Part shown: in pieces, positions 27,521 to 33,972 of the stretch
Layout of the letters: each line of letters opens with the position of its first letter
How positions within the stretch are numbered: position 1 is the stretch's first letter
IMG/VR virus record: IMGVR_UViG_3300035698_017218
Coordinates: 1 to 47,660 of that record
Strand: one strand, 5' to 3'
Origin: a virus
Length of the DNA stretch: 47,660 bases
The notes under the pieces: model-generated
What the model was told of the DNA's origin: nothing
Database searches by the model: none
The model's input: only the letters and a program-made list of their open reading frames with translations
Translations under genes and position numbers: made by a program

Positions 27521-28072
27521 ATGAAATTTAAAAACGAATTAAATAAAAAATACGCTTGTAGTAGTGCTGTTGAGTGGGTAGGTAATAAAACACGAAAAGA
27601 TGCTTGGAAATTATGCCAACGTGGTGATTGGATGCTTTGGTATTATGCTATTAAATACCCAGAAAATATTCGGGAATTAACATTGGCGAAAGGTTATTGT
27701 GCAAATACTGTCCGCCATTTAATGAAAGACAAAAGAAGTAAACAAGCCGTTGATGTTGCAATCCAATACGGAAAAGGGGAAGCAACAAAAAAACAATTAA
27801 TCGTTGCTGCTGCTGCTGCTGCTGCTTATGCTTATGCTGATGCTTATGCTTATGCTTATGCTGCTGATGCTGCTTATGCTGCTTCTTATGCTGCTTCTGC
27901 TTCTGCTGCTTCTTATGCTGCTTCTGCTGCTGCTTATGCTGCTTATGCTGCTTCTGCTGCTGCTTATGCTGCTGATGCTGCTTCTTATGCTGCTGCTTAT
28001 GCTGCTGCTATAAAAAAAGAAAATCAATTGATAACCGCCAATATATGTCGTCAATATTTAAAAATAATATAA
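27521..28072 (+). CDS. Ala/Tyr/Ser/Asp low-complexity repeat protein
   Basis: 183 residues. Residues 1-92 are an ordinary globular or helical domain (SAVEWVGNKTRKDAWKLCQRGDWMLWYYAI). Residues about 93-165 consist almost only of Ala with interspersed Tyr, Ser and Asp. A short normal tail follows (KKENQLITANICRQYLKII). I recall similar phage proteins annotated as putative immunity proteins, with an Ala/Tyr repeat before a C-terminal ICRxYL motif; this is memory, not a search. The Shine-Dalgarno GAGG is seven bases upstream. The repeat is likely length-variable. Confidence 0.7.
   Translation: MKFKNELNKKYACSSAVEWVGNKTRKDAWKLCQRGDWMLWYYAIKYPENIRELTLAKGYCANTVRHLMKDKRSKQAVDVAIQYGKGEATKKQLIVAAAAAAAYAYADAYAYAYAADAAYAASYAASASAASYAASAAAYAAYAASAAAYAADAASYAAAYAAAIKKENQLITANICRQYLKII
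27804..28012 (+). repeat. Trinucleotide repeat tract (GCT with TAT, TCT, GAT)
   Basis: About 210 bases in which every codon ends in T and almost all are GCT, TAT, TCT or GAT. Because no stop can form in most phases, long false frames appear (poly-Leu forward, Ser/Ile reverse). The tract is the coding repeat of the surrounding gene. Confidence 0.9.
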
Positions 28073-28158
28073 TTGGGATATGCAGTAGCAACCGGGGATT
28101 GATCATGTTTTTCGTAGTATACTTAATCACAAAAATTTAACTAACAGGAGGTACAGAA

Positions 28159-28524
28159 ATGCAATTAGAAACTGTAACAATTGACAAATTAAAAAATGGG
28201 GCGTTAGGAGAAATGTTGGACGATGCTTTTCAAAAAGTATTGGTCAATATAAATGATCCCAATATGAGTGAAACAGCGGCACGTAAGGTAACTGCCGTTG
28301 TGAACTTTAAACCCAAAAAGAGACCAGGAAGCAGCAAAATTTACATCGAGTATTCTCTTGATGTAAAGACAACAATGGCGCAACAAAAGCCAGTATTAGG
28401 CGAGTTGCTCCCCGGTTCAGAAGACGGAAAACTCGTCTGTTATGAGGATTTGATAGATCAGATCGAGATGACCTTCAAAGGTGAAGCGCCACTAAAAATC
28501 GCGGAAGGAGGTGATATAAAATGA
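28159..28524 (+). CDS. Replication terminator protein-like early protein
   Basis: 121 residues with a strong Shine-Dalgarno (AGGAGG). The layout matches small phage proteins annotated as 'replication terminator protein' in Firmicutes phages: LKNGALGEMLDDAFQKVLVNINDPN, then TAARKVTAVVNFKPKK, then a strand YIEYSLDVKTTMAQQKP. In those phages it is also paired with the type of gene found next. No biochemical role is evident from the sequence and the name is historical. It overlaps the next gene by four bases. Confidence 0.6.
   Translation: MQLETVTIDKLKNGALGEMLDDAFQKVLVNINDPNMSETAARKVTAVVNFKPKKRPGSSKIYIEYSLDVKTTMAQQKPVLGELLPGSEDGKLVCYEDLIDQIEMTFKGEAPLKIAEGGDIK
28505..28515 (+). promoter_or_regulatory. 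Perfect extended Shine-Dalgarno
   Basis: AAGGAGGTGAT is the exact complement of the last 11 bases of a canonical 16S rRNA (anti-SD core CCTCC). It sits five bases before ATG 28521 and inside the end of the preceding gene. It indicates a host that uses Shine-Dalgarno initiation, and it decides the start of the next gene. Confidence 0.85.
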
Positions 28525-29231
28525 TGCCAGTAGAAACTTTAAATCGAATTATCGAACTCACACCACCAAATCTTACAAAGATTGATGGTGTTGATTACTC
28601 TGACAAACAACTGCTCAAAGTAGTGAATAAGTCTAAAATTGAACTTATTGAAGTGTGTACTTTGACAGGACTTGCTAATTATATTACGAGTGAGATTGAT
28701 GAACATATTTTTATTGAAAACAATATGTTTATTTTTGTTAAAAACCATTCCGAAGTATATTTGGTCAGCAACCTGGACGAAAAATTTCGTTCAAGAGATT
28801 GGATTCTTAAAGCTAAATCCGAACCGTCAACATTTAGGTTTGATAGCTTTTACAGACAGGAAGATTTCATTATCCAACTTCACACAAACTTCGTGATGGA
28901 TGAAAATGTCGAAAATTTGCTTCAATTAGTTTCAAACGTGGAAGAACGCGATTCTCGTATCAGCGAAGATGATGGAATTTCCCAGGTTGTTACAAGCCGA
29001 ATGGGCAAGATAAGGTTAGGTGACGTTGTTATACAAAATCCTATTACTTTAAAACCTTATCGTACTTTCCGGGAAATTGAGCAACCGGAAGGAAAATATG
29101 TGTTACGAGCGAATGAAGATTTTAAGTTTGCTTTATTTACAGCAGAAGGAGAAATCTGGAAGTTAGAAGCAATCAAGAAAATCAAAGCTTGGCTTGAAAC
29201 CGCTGTTGGTGACATGGAAGTAATCGGATAA
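28521..29231 (+). CDS. Conserved early phage protein partnered with the replication-terminator-like protein
   Basis: 236 residues. The C-terminal half carries the block VQNPxxLxPYRTFREIEQPEGKYVLR (here from about residue 171) and a final ALFTAEGEIWKLEAIKKIKAWL. I recall this block in phage proteins that sit next to the replication-terminator-like gene. There are two adjacent ATG codons at the start. No catalytic motif visible. Likely function in early DNA metabolism by association only. Confidence 0.55.
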   Translation: MMPVETLNRIIELTPPNLTKIDGVDYSDKQLLKVVNKSKIELIEVCTLTGLANYITSEIDEHIFIENNMFIFVKNHSEVYLVSNLDEKFRSRDWILKAKSEPSTFRFDSFYRQEDFIIQLHTNFVMDENVENLLQLVSNVEERDSRISEDDGISQVVTSRMGKIRLGDVVIQNPITLKPYRTFREIEQPEGKYVLRANEDFKFALFTAEGEIWKLEAIKKIKAWLETAVGDMEVIG

Positions 29232-29243
29232 TGTTAATTTAAT

Positions 29244-29277
29244 AATTAGGCAGGCATAATATAGTGTCTGCCTAATT
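29244..29277 (+). promoter_or_regulatory. Intergenic stem-loop
   Basis: AATTAGGCAG (29244-29253) pairs perfectly with CTGCCTAATT (29268-29277), ten pairs with a 14-base A/T-rich loop. No T-run follows, so it is a poor terminator. It ends just before the GGAG Shine-Dalgarno of the next gene, so it may block mRNA decay or separate expression levels. Confidence 0.5.
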
Positions 29278-29287
29278 TGGAGAAATT

Positions 29288-29398
29288 ATGAAGATAAAAG
29301 AAACAGCAAATTCAAAAAGAAGGCGTGAAGAACAGCGCCGACAATCAGAGGAATACTTGAAAAAACACAGGCAGGGGAAAAAGAATAATGAAAAGTAG
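29288..29398 (+). CDS. Tiny highly charged protein
   Basis: 36 residues, Lys/Arg/Glu-rich and without hydrophobics (KRRREEQRRQSEEYLKKHRQ), predicted as one basic helix. GGAG lies six bases upstream of ATG. It overlaps the zinc-ribbon gene. A small nucleic-acid-binding or host-takeover peptide is possible; no family recognised. Confidence 0.5.
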   Translation: MKIKETANSKRRREEQRRQSEEYLKKHRQGKKNNEK

Positions 29399-29606
29399 TG
29401 AAGTTACTCTTTTTACAATATTCTCTGTAACTAAACCTCAGGAAACCTGGTTATCTCACCGGGAATGCCCGAAGTGTTTAAAAGAAATGCACTACCAGGA
29501 CCATAATCAAAAGTTTGTGTGTAATAATGAAGAAGGTTGTCTCAACTATGACAACCCTGAACCTGCGAACATCACCGAAGAATGTGGCGATGTTTACATT
29601 CGATAA
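29388..29606 (+). CDS. Small zinc-ribbon protein
   Basis: 72 residues with Cys27-x2-Cys30 (CPKC) and Cys45-x5-Cys51, a four-Cys zinc site. The N-terminal 25 residues are a strand-rich extension. It starts inside the preceding tiny gene and ends inside the next one, so all three are coupled. Likely a small nucleic-acid- or protein-binding adaptor. Confidence 0.55.
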   Translation: MKSSEVTLFTIFSVTKPQETWLSHRECPKCLKEMHYQDHNQKFVCNNEEGCLNYDNPEPANITEECGDVYIR

Positions 29607-29709
29607 AGTAAACAATGGGTTTATTGTAACAGTTGGTAGTAGAATATTTGTATCAAATAAATGGAGTGAAGTAAGTAAGGGTCTTGGGAAATATTGGGAA
29701 GACCCATAA
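29590..29709 (+). CDS. Short conserved-type phage protein
   Basis: 39 residues starting at ATG 29590: MFTFDKVNNGFIVTVGSRI, then FVSNKWSEVSKGLGKYWEDP. This strand-strand-helix pattern (FxxxKVxNGFIVTVG, W-EV---L--Y) is common in very small phage proteins. An in-frame upstream start at 29515 would overlap the zinc-ribbon gene fully. I prefer the start where the pattern begins, coupled to the upstream stop. Confidence 0.5.
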   Translation: MFTFDKVNNGFIVTVGSRIFVSNKWSEVSKGLGKYWEDP

Positions 29710-29725
29710 AAAGAATAAAAACAAC

Positions 29726-29757
29726 AATTCACTAATCAAGGAGATAATGAACATGGA
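29726..29757 (+). repeat. Leader repeat, copy 1 (see copy at 32310-32342)
   Basis: The stretch ATTCACTAATCAAGGAGA followed by AA, then GAACATGGA, is nearly identical to the leader of the SSB-like gene. The conserved part includes the Shine-Dalgarno and the start codon. It supports 29753, not 29747, as the start of the antirepressor gene. Confidence 0.75.
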
Positions 29758-30457
29758 TTCTACACTTCAAAAATTTGTATATGACGGATTAATTATAAGA
29801 ACTACACAGAAAGACGGAAAACTCTGGTTTGCTGCTTCCGATGTCTGCAATGTTCTTCAAATTAAAAATAATCGTGATGCTGTTATGAGATTAGACCACG
29901 ATGAAAAGGCAGTAGTTTCAACCGACACCCCTGGTGGAAAACAAAATCTTGTCTCTATTAATGAATCAGGGCTTTATTCTCTTATCTTATCATCAAGAAA
30001 GCCAGAAGCAAGGGATTTTAAGCGTTGGGTAACGAATGAAGTCTTACCTTATATCAGGAAAAAGGGACAGTATTCAATTACTCCACCCAAAGATAACGAC
30101 CCATTATTATTAGATGTTGAAACAGAAGCACGGAAGATGAAAGCGATACAAATGAAAGTTAATTATGTAGCTGACATTTTTAAATTGGAAAACCTCCCCA
30201 AAATGCTTTACGCTCTTGAAGAATTTCAAAGAAATAAACTGGATGTGCCACATATCCCGGCATTAGAAGCTACGAAAGATAATGTTTATTTATCATGGAT
30301 AGACATTTATAAACTCTACCCAAATTTGCAAAAAAGCTACATTAAAAAAACAGTTTATGATAAATGTAAACGCAAAGAGTTTTGGTATAGTCGTGGCGGG
30401 TCCTCTGGTACATTTTACAAATATTTGAAAAAAGATGTTTTGAATTTTTTAAATTAA
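29753..30457 (+). CDS. BRO-N domain antirepressor-like protein
   Basis: 234 residues. Residues about 5-105 are a BRO-N domain: TTQKDGKLWFAASDVCNVL, then LDHDEKAVVSTDTPGG, NLVSINESGLYSLILSSRKPEA and FKRWVTNEVLPYIRKKGQY. The C-terminal half is a different, helical domain (about 125-234) ending in a possible DNA-binding segment (SYIKKTVYDKCKRKEFWYSRGG). BRO-N proteins of phages act as antirepressors or transcription regulators. The start is fixed by AAGGAG nine bases upstream and by the repeated leader. An early regulatory role is inferred. Confidence 0.85.
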   Translation: MDSTLQKFVYDGLIIRTTQKDGKLWFAASDVCNVLQIKNNRDAVMRLDHDEKAVVSTDTPGGKQNLVSINESGLYSLILSSRKPEARDFKRWVTNEVLPYIRKKGQYSITPPKDNDPLLLDVETEARKMKAIQMKVNYVADIFKLENLPKMLYALEEFQRNKLDVPHIPALEATKDNVYLSWIDIYKLYPNLQKSYIKKTVYDKCKRKEFWYSRGGSSGTFYKYLKKDVLNFLN

Positions 30458-30467
30458 GGATAAGTAA

Positions 30468-30659
30468 ATGAAAATAGTAGAAACCGATAATTATGGACGT
30501 GATTATCCAAACGAAAAATTTGTAAATTTACCATCAATGGATAACGAAACGACAAATAAAATAGCAACTTTAGTAAACGATTATACCGGGGAGCATTCAA
30601 GTAGATATTGGAAAGTAGTAGAAAATGATTACACGTTAGCACCAATATTTAAACCATAA
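30468..30659 (+). CDS. Conserved-type small phage protein
   Basis: 63 residues with the layout MKIVETDNYGRDYPNEKFVN, LPSM, a helix, then SSRYWKVVENDYTLAPIFKP. I recall this layout (VETDNFGGDYPNEKFL, YWKVVxxDYxLxPGFEP) in many phage early regions. Function unknown. AAGGAT Shine-Dalgarno six bases upstream; ten bases after the antirepressor. Confidence 0.6.
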   Translation: MKIVETDNYGRDYPNEKFVNLPSMDNETTNKIATLVNDYTGEHSSRYWKVVENDYTLAPIFKP

Positions 30660-30676
30660 AACAAAGAAAAAAAACA

Positions 30677-31030
30677 ATGGACCACAATCAATTAATAGCA
30701 AATTTTAAAAAACATTTACCACAAGGCTCCTTCTTTCATTACTGGGGAAAGTCGAAGTATAAATCAGCGCCTTGGGACTGTACTTATATCTACAATAACT
30801 GTGTAAACATTATTGAATTTAAGTACAAATACGACAAACTGAAACCACATCAGAAATCAGGGTTACTGCTCGCATCAGATAATTGTCATAATGTTTGTGC
30901 ATGGGTTATACGAGGTGGTTTAAAACGATCTACTATCAGACTGGAACTACTGGATGGTACTATTGTCGTAGAAGGTTCTAATCATCTTATCATTGGTCAT
31001 CTTAATAATAGCATTATTTTTCATAAATAA
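30677..31030 (+). CDS. PD-(D/E)XK-type nuclease, RecU/Holliday-resolvase-like
   Basis: 117 residues. The active-site pattern is visible: Asp34 (SAPWD), then Glu47-Phe-Lys49 at the end of a strand (VNIIEFK), then the KLKPHQ motif at 54-59 that is typical of phage resolvase-like nucleases. The rest is strand-rich (CAWVIRGG). It would cut branched or double-stranded DNA during replication or recombination. It lies among replication genes. The Shine-Dalgarno is weak (AAAGAAAA). Confidence 0.65.
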   Translation: MDHNQLIANFKKHLPQGSFFHYWGKSKYKSAPWDCTYIYNNCVNIIEFKYKYDKLKPHQKSGLLLASDNCHNVCAWVIRGGLKRSTIRLELLDGTIVVEGSNHLIIGHLNNSIIFHK

Positions 31031-31095
31031 TCAAATATGGAAGGTTTTGTAATCACAGAAGATATGAAATTACCATTAAACTGAAAGGGAGAATG

Positions 31096-31275
31096 ATGAA
31101 GACTACACTAACGCAAATTAAATTAAATGAATTAGAAGAAGGTGATATTGTACAAAGCAAACATAGTGGTTTAGGCTACATCGTTATTGGAACTAGTAGT
31201 GGATATGTAATTGCTGTTAGACCAATAAGAATTTCAAATGAAGACGAATGGTTTAAAATAAATAAGGAGAAGTGA
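31096..31275 (+). CDS. Small hypothetical protein, SH3-like pattern
   Basis: 59 residues from the second of two adjacent ATG codons; GGGAG is four bases upstream of it. ELEEGDIVQSKHSGLGYIVIG and GYVIAVRPIRI suggest a small beta barrel. Its stop overlaps the next start (TGATG). Function unknown. Confidence 0.5.
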   Translation: MKTTLTQIKLNELEEGDIVQSKHSGLGYIVIGTSSGYVIAVRPIRISNEDEWFKINKEK

Positions 31276-31745
31276 TGAAAGAAACTACACAATTCAAACT
31301 ACCAGATAATGCCTTTGCCAACAACCCGGATATAAACCGTATTTACGAAGAAGCCTGCCAGGCAAAGCAAGAGGTACGTAAATACGAAAAAGAATTGAAG
31401 GAAGCCAAACAAGTTTACACAACGGTTGAAGAACAATTGATCGATAAAATAAAAGCGACTGGCGGATCACGATGGGAACGTGCCAAAGGTTTCTCTGCCG
31501 GTTTCGTAGAAAAGATTTATTACTCTTTTACCAAAAATAATAGGTTAGAGGTTATCGAATTGGTAACCAACCATGGTCGTGATGACCTGGTAACTGTAAA
31601 TACTCAATCGCTCGGTGGATTTTTACGCTCTGATTTCCAGAAAGATGATGAATCTGAGGTCGAAATGTCGAAACGATTGCCTGAATTTGTAAATCATTTT
31701 AGTAAATTAAAAATAACATTACGGCAGGAAGGAAAGGTTGTTTAA
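31275..31745 (+). CDS. Hypothetical protein with N-terminal coiled coil
   Basis: 156 residues. Residues about 22-60 form a coiled coil (IYEEACQAKQEVRKYEKELKEAKQVYTTVEEQL). The remainder looks globular (GRDDLVTVNTQSLGGFLRSDF). The start has GGAG seven bases upstream. The overall plan recalls small nuclease-inhibitor or recombination mediators, but no signature is visible and I do not assign one. Confidence 0.5.
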   Translation: MKETTQFKLPDNAFANNPDINRIYEEACQAKQEVRKYEKELKEAKQVYTTVEEQLIDKIKATGGSRWERAKGFSAGFVEKIYYSFTKNNRLEVIELVTNHGRDDLVTVNTQSLGGFLRSDFQKDDESEVEMSKRLPEFVNHFSKLKITLRQEGKVV

Positions 31746-31768
31746 AAAAAAATGAAAGGATATAAAGT

Positions 31769-32041
31769 ATGCAGTTAAAAATTACTTTAGAGTTTGACGA
31801 AACATTGGAACTAACTGAAAAATTTAAAAATCAACGTGTTGCACGGATGCGATTTAAAGACCTCCCAAAAGGCACAAGGTTTAAATATCCAGATAGCGAA
31901 GATATTTGGATCGTGCTTAAAACGCATGGCAATGGACTAATTGTGAAGTGGGAAGGATTAGAGCCAGGCGTAAACCGATCACATTGCTGCTTTGTTGATA
32001 AAGATTGGACGCTTGAATCTGAAGTAGATGTAATATGTTGA
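31769..32041 (+). CDS. Small hypothetical protein with SH3-like half
   Basis: 90 residues. The N-terminus MQLKITLEFDETLEL is a strand. Residues 27-65 (RMRFKDLPKGTRFKYPDSEDIWIVLKTHGNG) look like a small beta barrel. The Shine-Dalgarno AAAGGAT is moderate. It is the last gene before the structured RNA candidate; its stop overlaps a promoter-like TTGACG. Confidence 0.5.
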   Translation: MQLKITLEFDETLELTEKFKNQRVARMRFKDLPKGTRFKYPDSEDIWIVLKTHGNGLIVKWEGLEPGVNRSHCCFVDKDWTLESEVDVIC

Positions 32042-32065
32042 CGAATAAAGGATAATGGCTAAATT
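32038..32065 (+). promoter_or_regulatory. Promoter-like element before the structured RNA
   Basis: TTGACG (32038-32043), 16 bases, TAAATT (32060-32065). The first 16 bases match the late promoter at 40687 in 15 positions (TTGAC-AATAAAGGAT). A transcript would begin near 32072, at the 5' end of the structured element. The -10 box is weak. Confidence 0.35.
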
Positions 32066-32070
32066 ATGAC

Positions 32071-32279
32071 ACTGTTATAATTTTTTGCCGAAAGGAGTTG
32101 CCATCCGAGTGTTACCTTGCTGGGCCCTTAAAGAAGCAATATGGCACGTGAGAAAGAATGTGGCAAGTAGGCCGACGGTGATATATATTTATCTGCAATA
32201 GCAGGACATGCGACATGTATGGTTATATAGTGAACAGAGGAACCGCGAAGAAAACACGGTAGGCAAAAAATTATACGGT
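32071..32279 (+). ncRNA. Candidate structured noncoding RNA, about 209 nt
   Basis: TATAATTTTTTGCC (32076-32089) pairs perfectly over 14 bases with GGCAAAAAATTATA (32262-32275). One bulged T extends it by ACTG/CGGT (32071-32074 with 32276-32279), giving 18 pairs. Inside are GCCAT/ATGGC, TTGCT/AGCAA, CTGC-AATA-GCAG, ACATG-CGA-CATGT and ACCG/CGGT helices. The 296-base gap has no convincing ORF. It sits upstream of the SSB-like gene. It could be a free small RNA or a long structured 5' leader. It matches no RNA family I can name. Confidence 0.5.
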
Positions 32280-32309
32280 TGAAACTTAATACCACTAACT
32301 TAACTAACA

Positions 32310-32342
32310 ACATTCACTAATCAAGGAGACAACGAACATGGA
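32310..32342 (+). repeat. Leader repeat, copy 2 (see copy at 29726-29757)
   Basis: AACATTCACTAATCAAGGAG, then ACAACGAACATGGA. It differs from copy 1 by two T/C changes and one base of spacing. Both copies place the ATG nine bases after the Shine-Dalgarno. A shared leader before two unrelated genes suggests a common translational control or a mobile 5' module. Confidence 0.75.
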
Positions 32343-33186
32343 ACAAAAAAAAGATGCGATCACGACTTTTAACCAGGATCAGTTGGCAAAATTACCACCA
32401 GAGGTCAGGGAACGCATAAACGCACAAATCACTAAATCAATGAAAGATGTTACCGCCAGGCTGCCGGTAATCAAAATTAGCCGGGAAACAGGGCAATACA
32501 TTTTTCCAGACAATGAACTTAAACAAGATTTTACCGGCATTATCTTAAGTAGTAACATTACCAAGTCGTACTGGGATTCCAAATTCAAGGGCGATGGTAC
32601 TCCGCCCACATGCGCTTCACTTGATAGCATAAATCCAACACAGTTTGATGGAAGTTCTCCCATTAACGCTACATGCGGTGGTTGTGAAATGAACAAATTT
32701 GGTAGTGCCGTAGATGAAAATGGTAACAACACTAAAGGAAAGGCTTGCCGGGATATAAGACGTGTTCATATCATTATTGACAACAGCATTTTCCCATACA
32801 GGTTAGTGTTACCTCCTACATCGCTTTACAATTATGACGACTTCGTGACCAGGGAAACAGGGAAAACCGGATTACCAATTTCACTGTTAATGGTAAAATT
32901 CTCTACTGAAAAAGCCGAGTCAGATGGTTATAAAGTAAGTAAATTCACAGGTGAAGTTGTTAGCAACACCTTTGGTAATGATCACAGCAAACTGTCCGAT
33001 GCACTTGACAACATCGAAAAACTACAAAAAGAATTCGATCTGGCTATGCACGGACAGTTGATTGAAGATGAGGAAAAAGAAACAGAATCAAAATCAGATG
33101 TGGCTGAACCACCGAACAAAGACACAGAGAAACCACAGGTTATCAATGCAAATGCAAAAGATAGCCAAGATGATTTACCGTTCTAA
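32338..33186 (+). CDS. SSB-like early DNA-binding protein
   Basis: 282 residues. The C-terminus is an acidic, disordered tail (about 235-282) that ends in DDLPF, the tip by which bacterial single-strand-binding proteins recruit partners. A four-Cys region lies at about 91-138 (PPTCASLDS, TCGGCEMNKFGS, KACRD), followed by RRVHIIIDNSIFPYRLVLPP. Similar proteins of Firmicutes phages are annotated as DNA-binding; I recall this from general knowledge. No OB-fold is obvious from the sequence. Likely function: coating ssDNA in replication. The start is fixed by AAGGAG and the repeated leader. Confidence 0.65.
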   Translation: MEQKKDAITTFNQDQLAKLPPEVRERINAQITKSMKDVTARLPVIKISRETGQYIFPDNELKQDFTGIILSSNITKSYWDSKFKGDGTPPTCASLDSINPTQFDGSSPINATCGGCEMNKFGSAVDENGNNTKGKACRDIRRVHIIIDNSIFPYRLVLPPTSLYNYDDFVTRETGKTGLPISLLMVKFSTEKAESDGYKVSKFTGEVVSNTFGNDHSKLSDALDNIEKLQKEFDLAMHGQLIEDEEKETESKSDVAEPPNKDTEKPQVINANAKDSQDDLPF

Positions 33187-33255
33187 TTATGATCTGTATT
33201 GTTCTTTGTATATAATATAATTCACAGTTGCTATTAATCAATTGTGGTCAGTTAT

Positions 33256-33298
33256 TCCTCCGGAAATGACGCAGATATAATTTCCGGAGGATTTTATT
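33256..33298 (+). terminator. Terminator-like hairpin after the SSB-like gene
   Basis: TCCTCCGGAAA (33256-33266) and TTTCCGGAGGA (33281-33291) form 11 perfect pairs around a 14-base loop, followed by TTTTATT. The T-run is short, so termination may be partial. The 139-base gap up to the next gene holds nothing else that I can support. Confidence 0.65.
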
Positions 33299-33325
33299 AA
33301 AAGGGGAAAAACAAAGGAGATAAGG

Positions 33326-33424
33326 ATGTATAACTACTTAGCAGAAAAGCCAAAAATATTTACGGAAACTGGACAAGTTGAATTTCTAAAAGTGAGAGAC
33401 AATGTAAACAGCCTAGTTGGATGA
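33326..33424 (+). CDS. Small conserved-type phage protein
   Basis: 32 residues: MYNYLAEKPKIFTETGQVEF, then LKVRDNVNSLVG. The layout (MYNYLxExPxxFTExGxxxxLKIRDN) is one I recall in phage replication regions. A strong Shine-Dalgarno (AAGGAGATAAGG) precedes it. It overlaps the next gene by four bases. Function unknown. Confidence 0.6.
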   Translation: MYNYLAEKPKIFTETGQVEFLKVRDNVNSLVG

Positions 33425-33972
33425 TGAATCAGATGAATAACGATATCCAAACCCTAAAATCTAAAATATCAATGATTGATCTTATGCGGAAACTCGGATT
33501 CCGGGATTTCAACAAAACTCATGCACGCTGCATCCTACATGCTGATGGTAAAACGATGTCATTCTCCTTTAATGAAGACTTCTTTCATTGTTTTGGATGT
33601 AACGCAAAGGGTGACAAGATAGGGTTGGTCAAAAATGCTCTGTGCGTTGATTTTAAGGGCGCTGTTGAGTTCTTGTCGAAAGAGACGGGGTTTTACCCTA
33701 ATGTAAAACTAAATAGCTCTAAAATAGATCATAAGAAAAATATGAGAGATCTTATTGCCGTACAAAAAGACTCTGATAAGAATTTTGAGTTACAATACAT
33801 TATCGACAAGATGGAAGAAATTGATAGGCTCCGGAGAATTTGGACAAATGCAATTATAAAGATAAAAAAAAGTGGCGGGTACTTTGACTTGGCAGAAGCA
33901 CACTTAAATAACCTGGATGAGCAGTACGGATTTTTAAAATACCAGAGGAGTCAGTTTTGGGCGAAGATGTAG
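33421..33972 (+). CDS. CHC2 zinc-finger primase-like protein without a catalytic domain
   Basis: 183 residues. Cys37-x2-His40 (CILH) and Cys57-x2-Cys60 (CFGC) form the CHC2 zinc site of DnaG-type primases, with the usual context FNEDFFHCFGCNAKGDKIGLV. There is no TOPRIM domain. The rest is helical (about 100-183). It could load or recruit a separate primase, or work with the ATPase at 35276. The first ATG overlaps the previous stop. It overlaps the methyltransferase gene by 16 bases. Confidence 0.8.
   Translation: MMNQMNNDIQTLKSKISMIDLMRKLGFRDFNKTHARCILHADGKTMSFSFNEDFFHCFGCNAKGDKIGLVKNALCVDFKGAVEFLSKETGFYPNVKLNSSKIDHKKNMRDLIAVQKDSDKNFELQYIIDKMEEIDRLRRIWTNAIIKIKKSGGYFDLAEAHLNNLDEQYGFLKYQRSQFWAKM

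Noticed and set aside
27797-28054. Long poly-Leu (plus) and Ser/Ile (minus) frames over the GCT tract
   Set aside because: They are by-products of the trinucleotide repeat, which leaves most frames open. No start signals are present.
31037-31084. 15-codon ORF between the nuclease gene and the 59-residue gene
   Set aside because: Too short, no Shine-Dalgarno, no recognisable pattern.
32071-32279. Retron, group I or group II intron, or tRNA as identity of the structured RNA
   Set aside because: No reverse transcriptase or maturase nearby, no intron core motifs, no interrupted gene and no cloverleaf seen.
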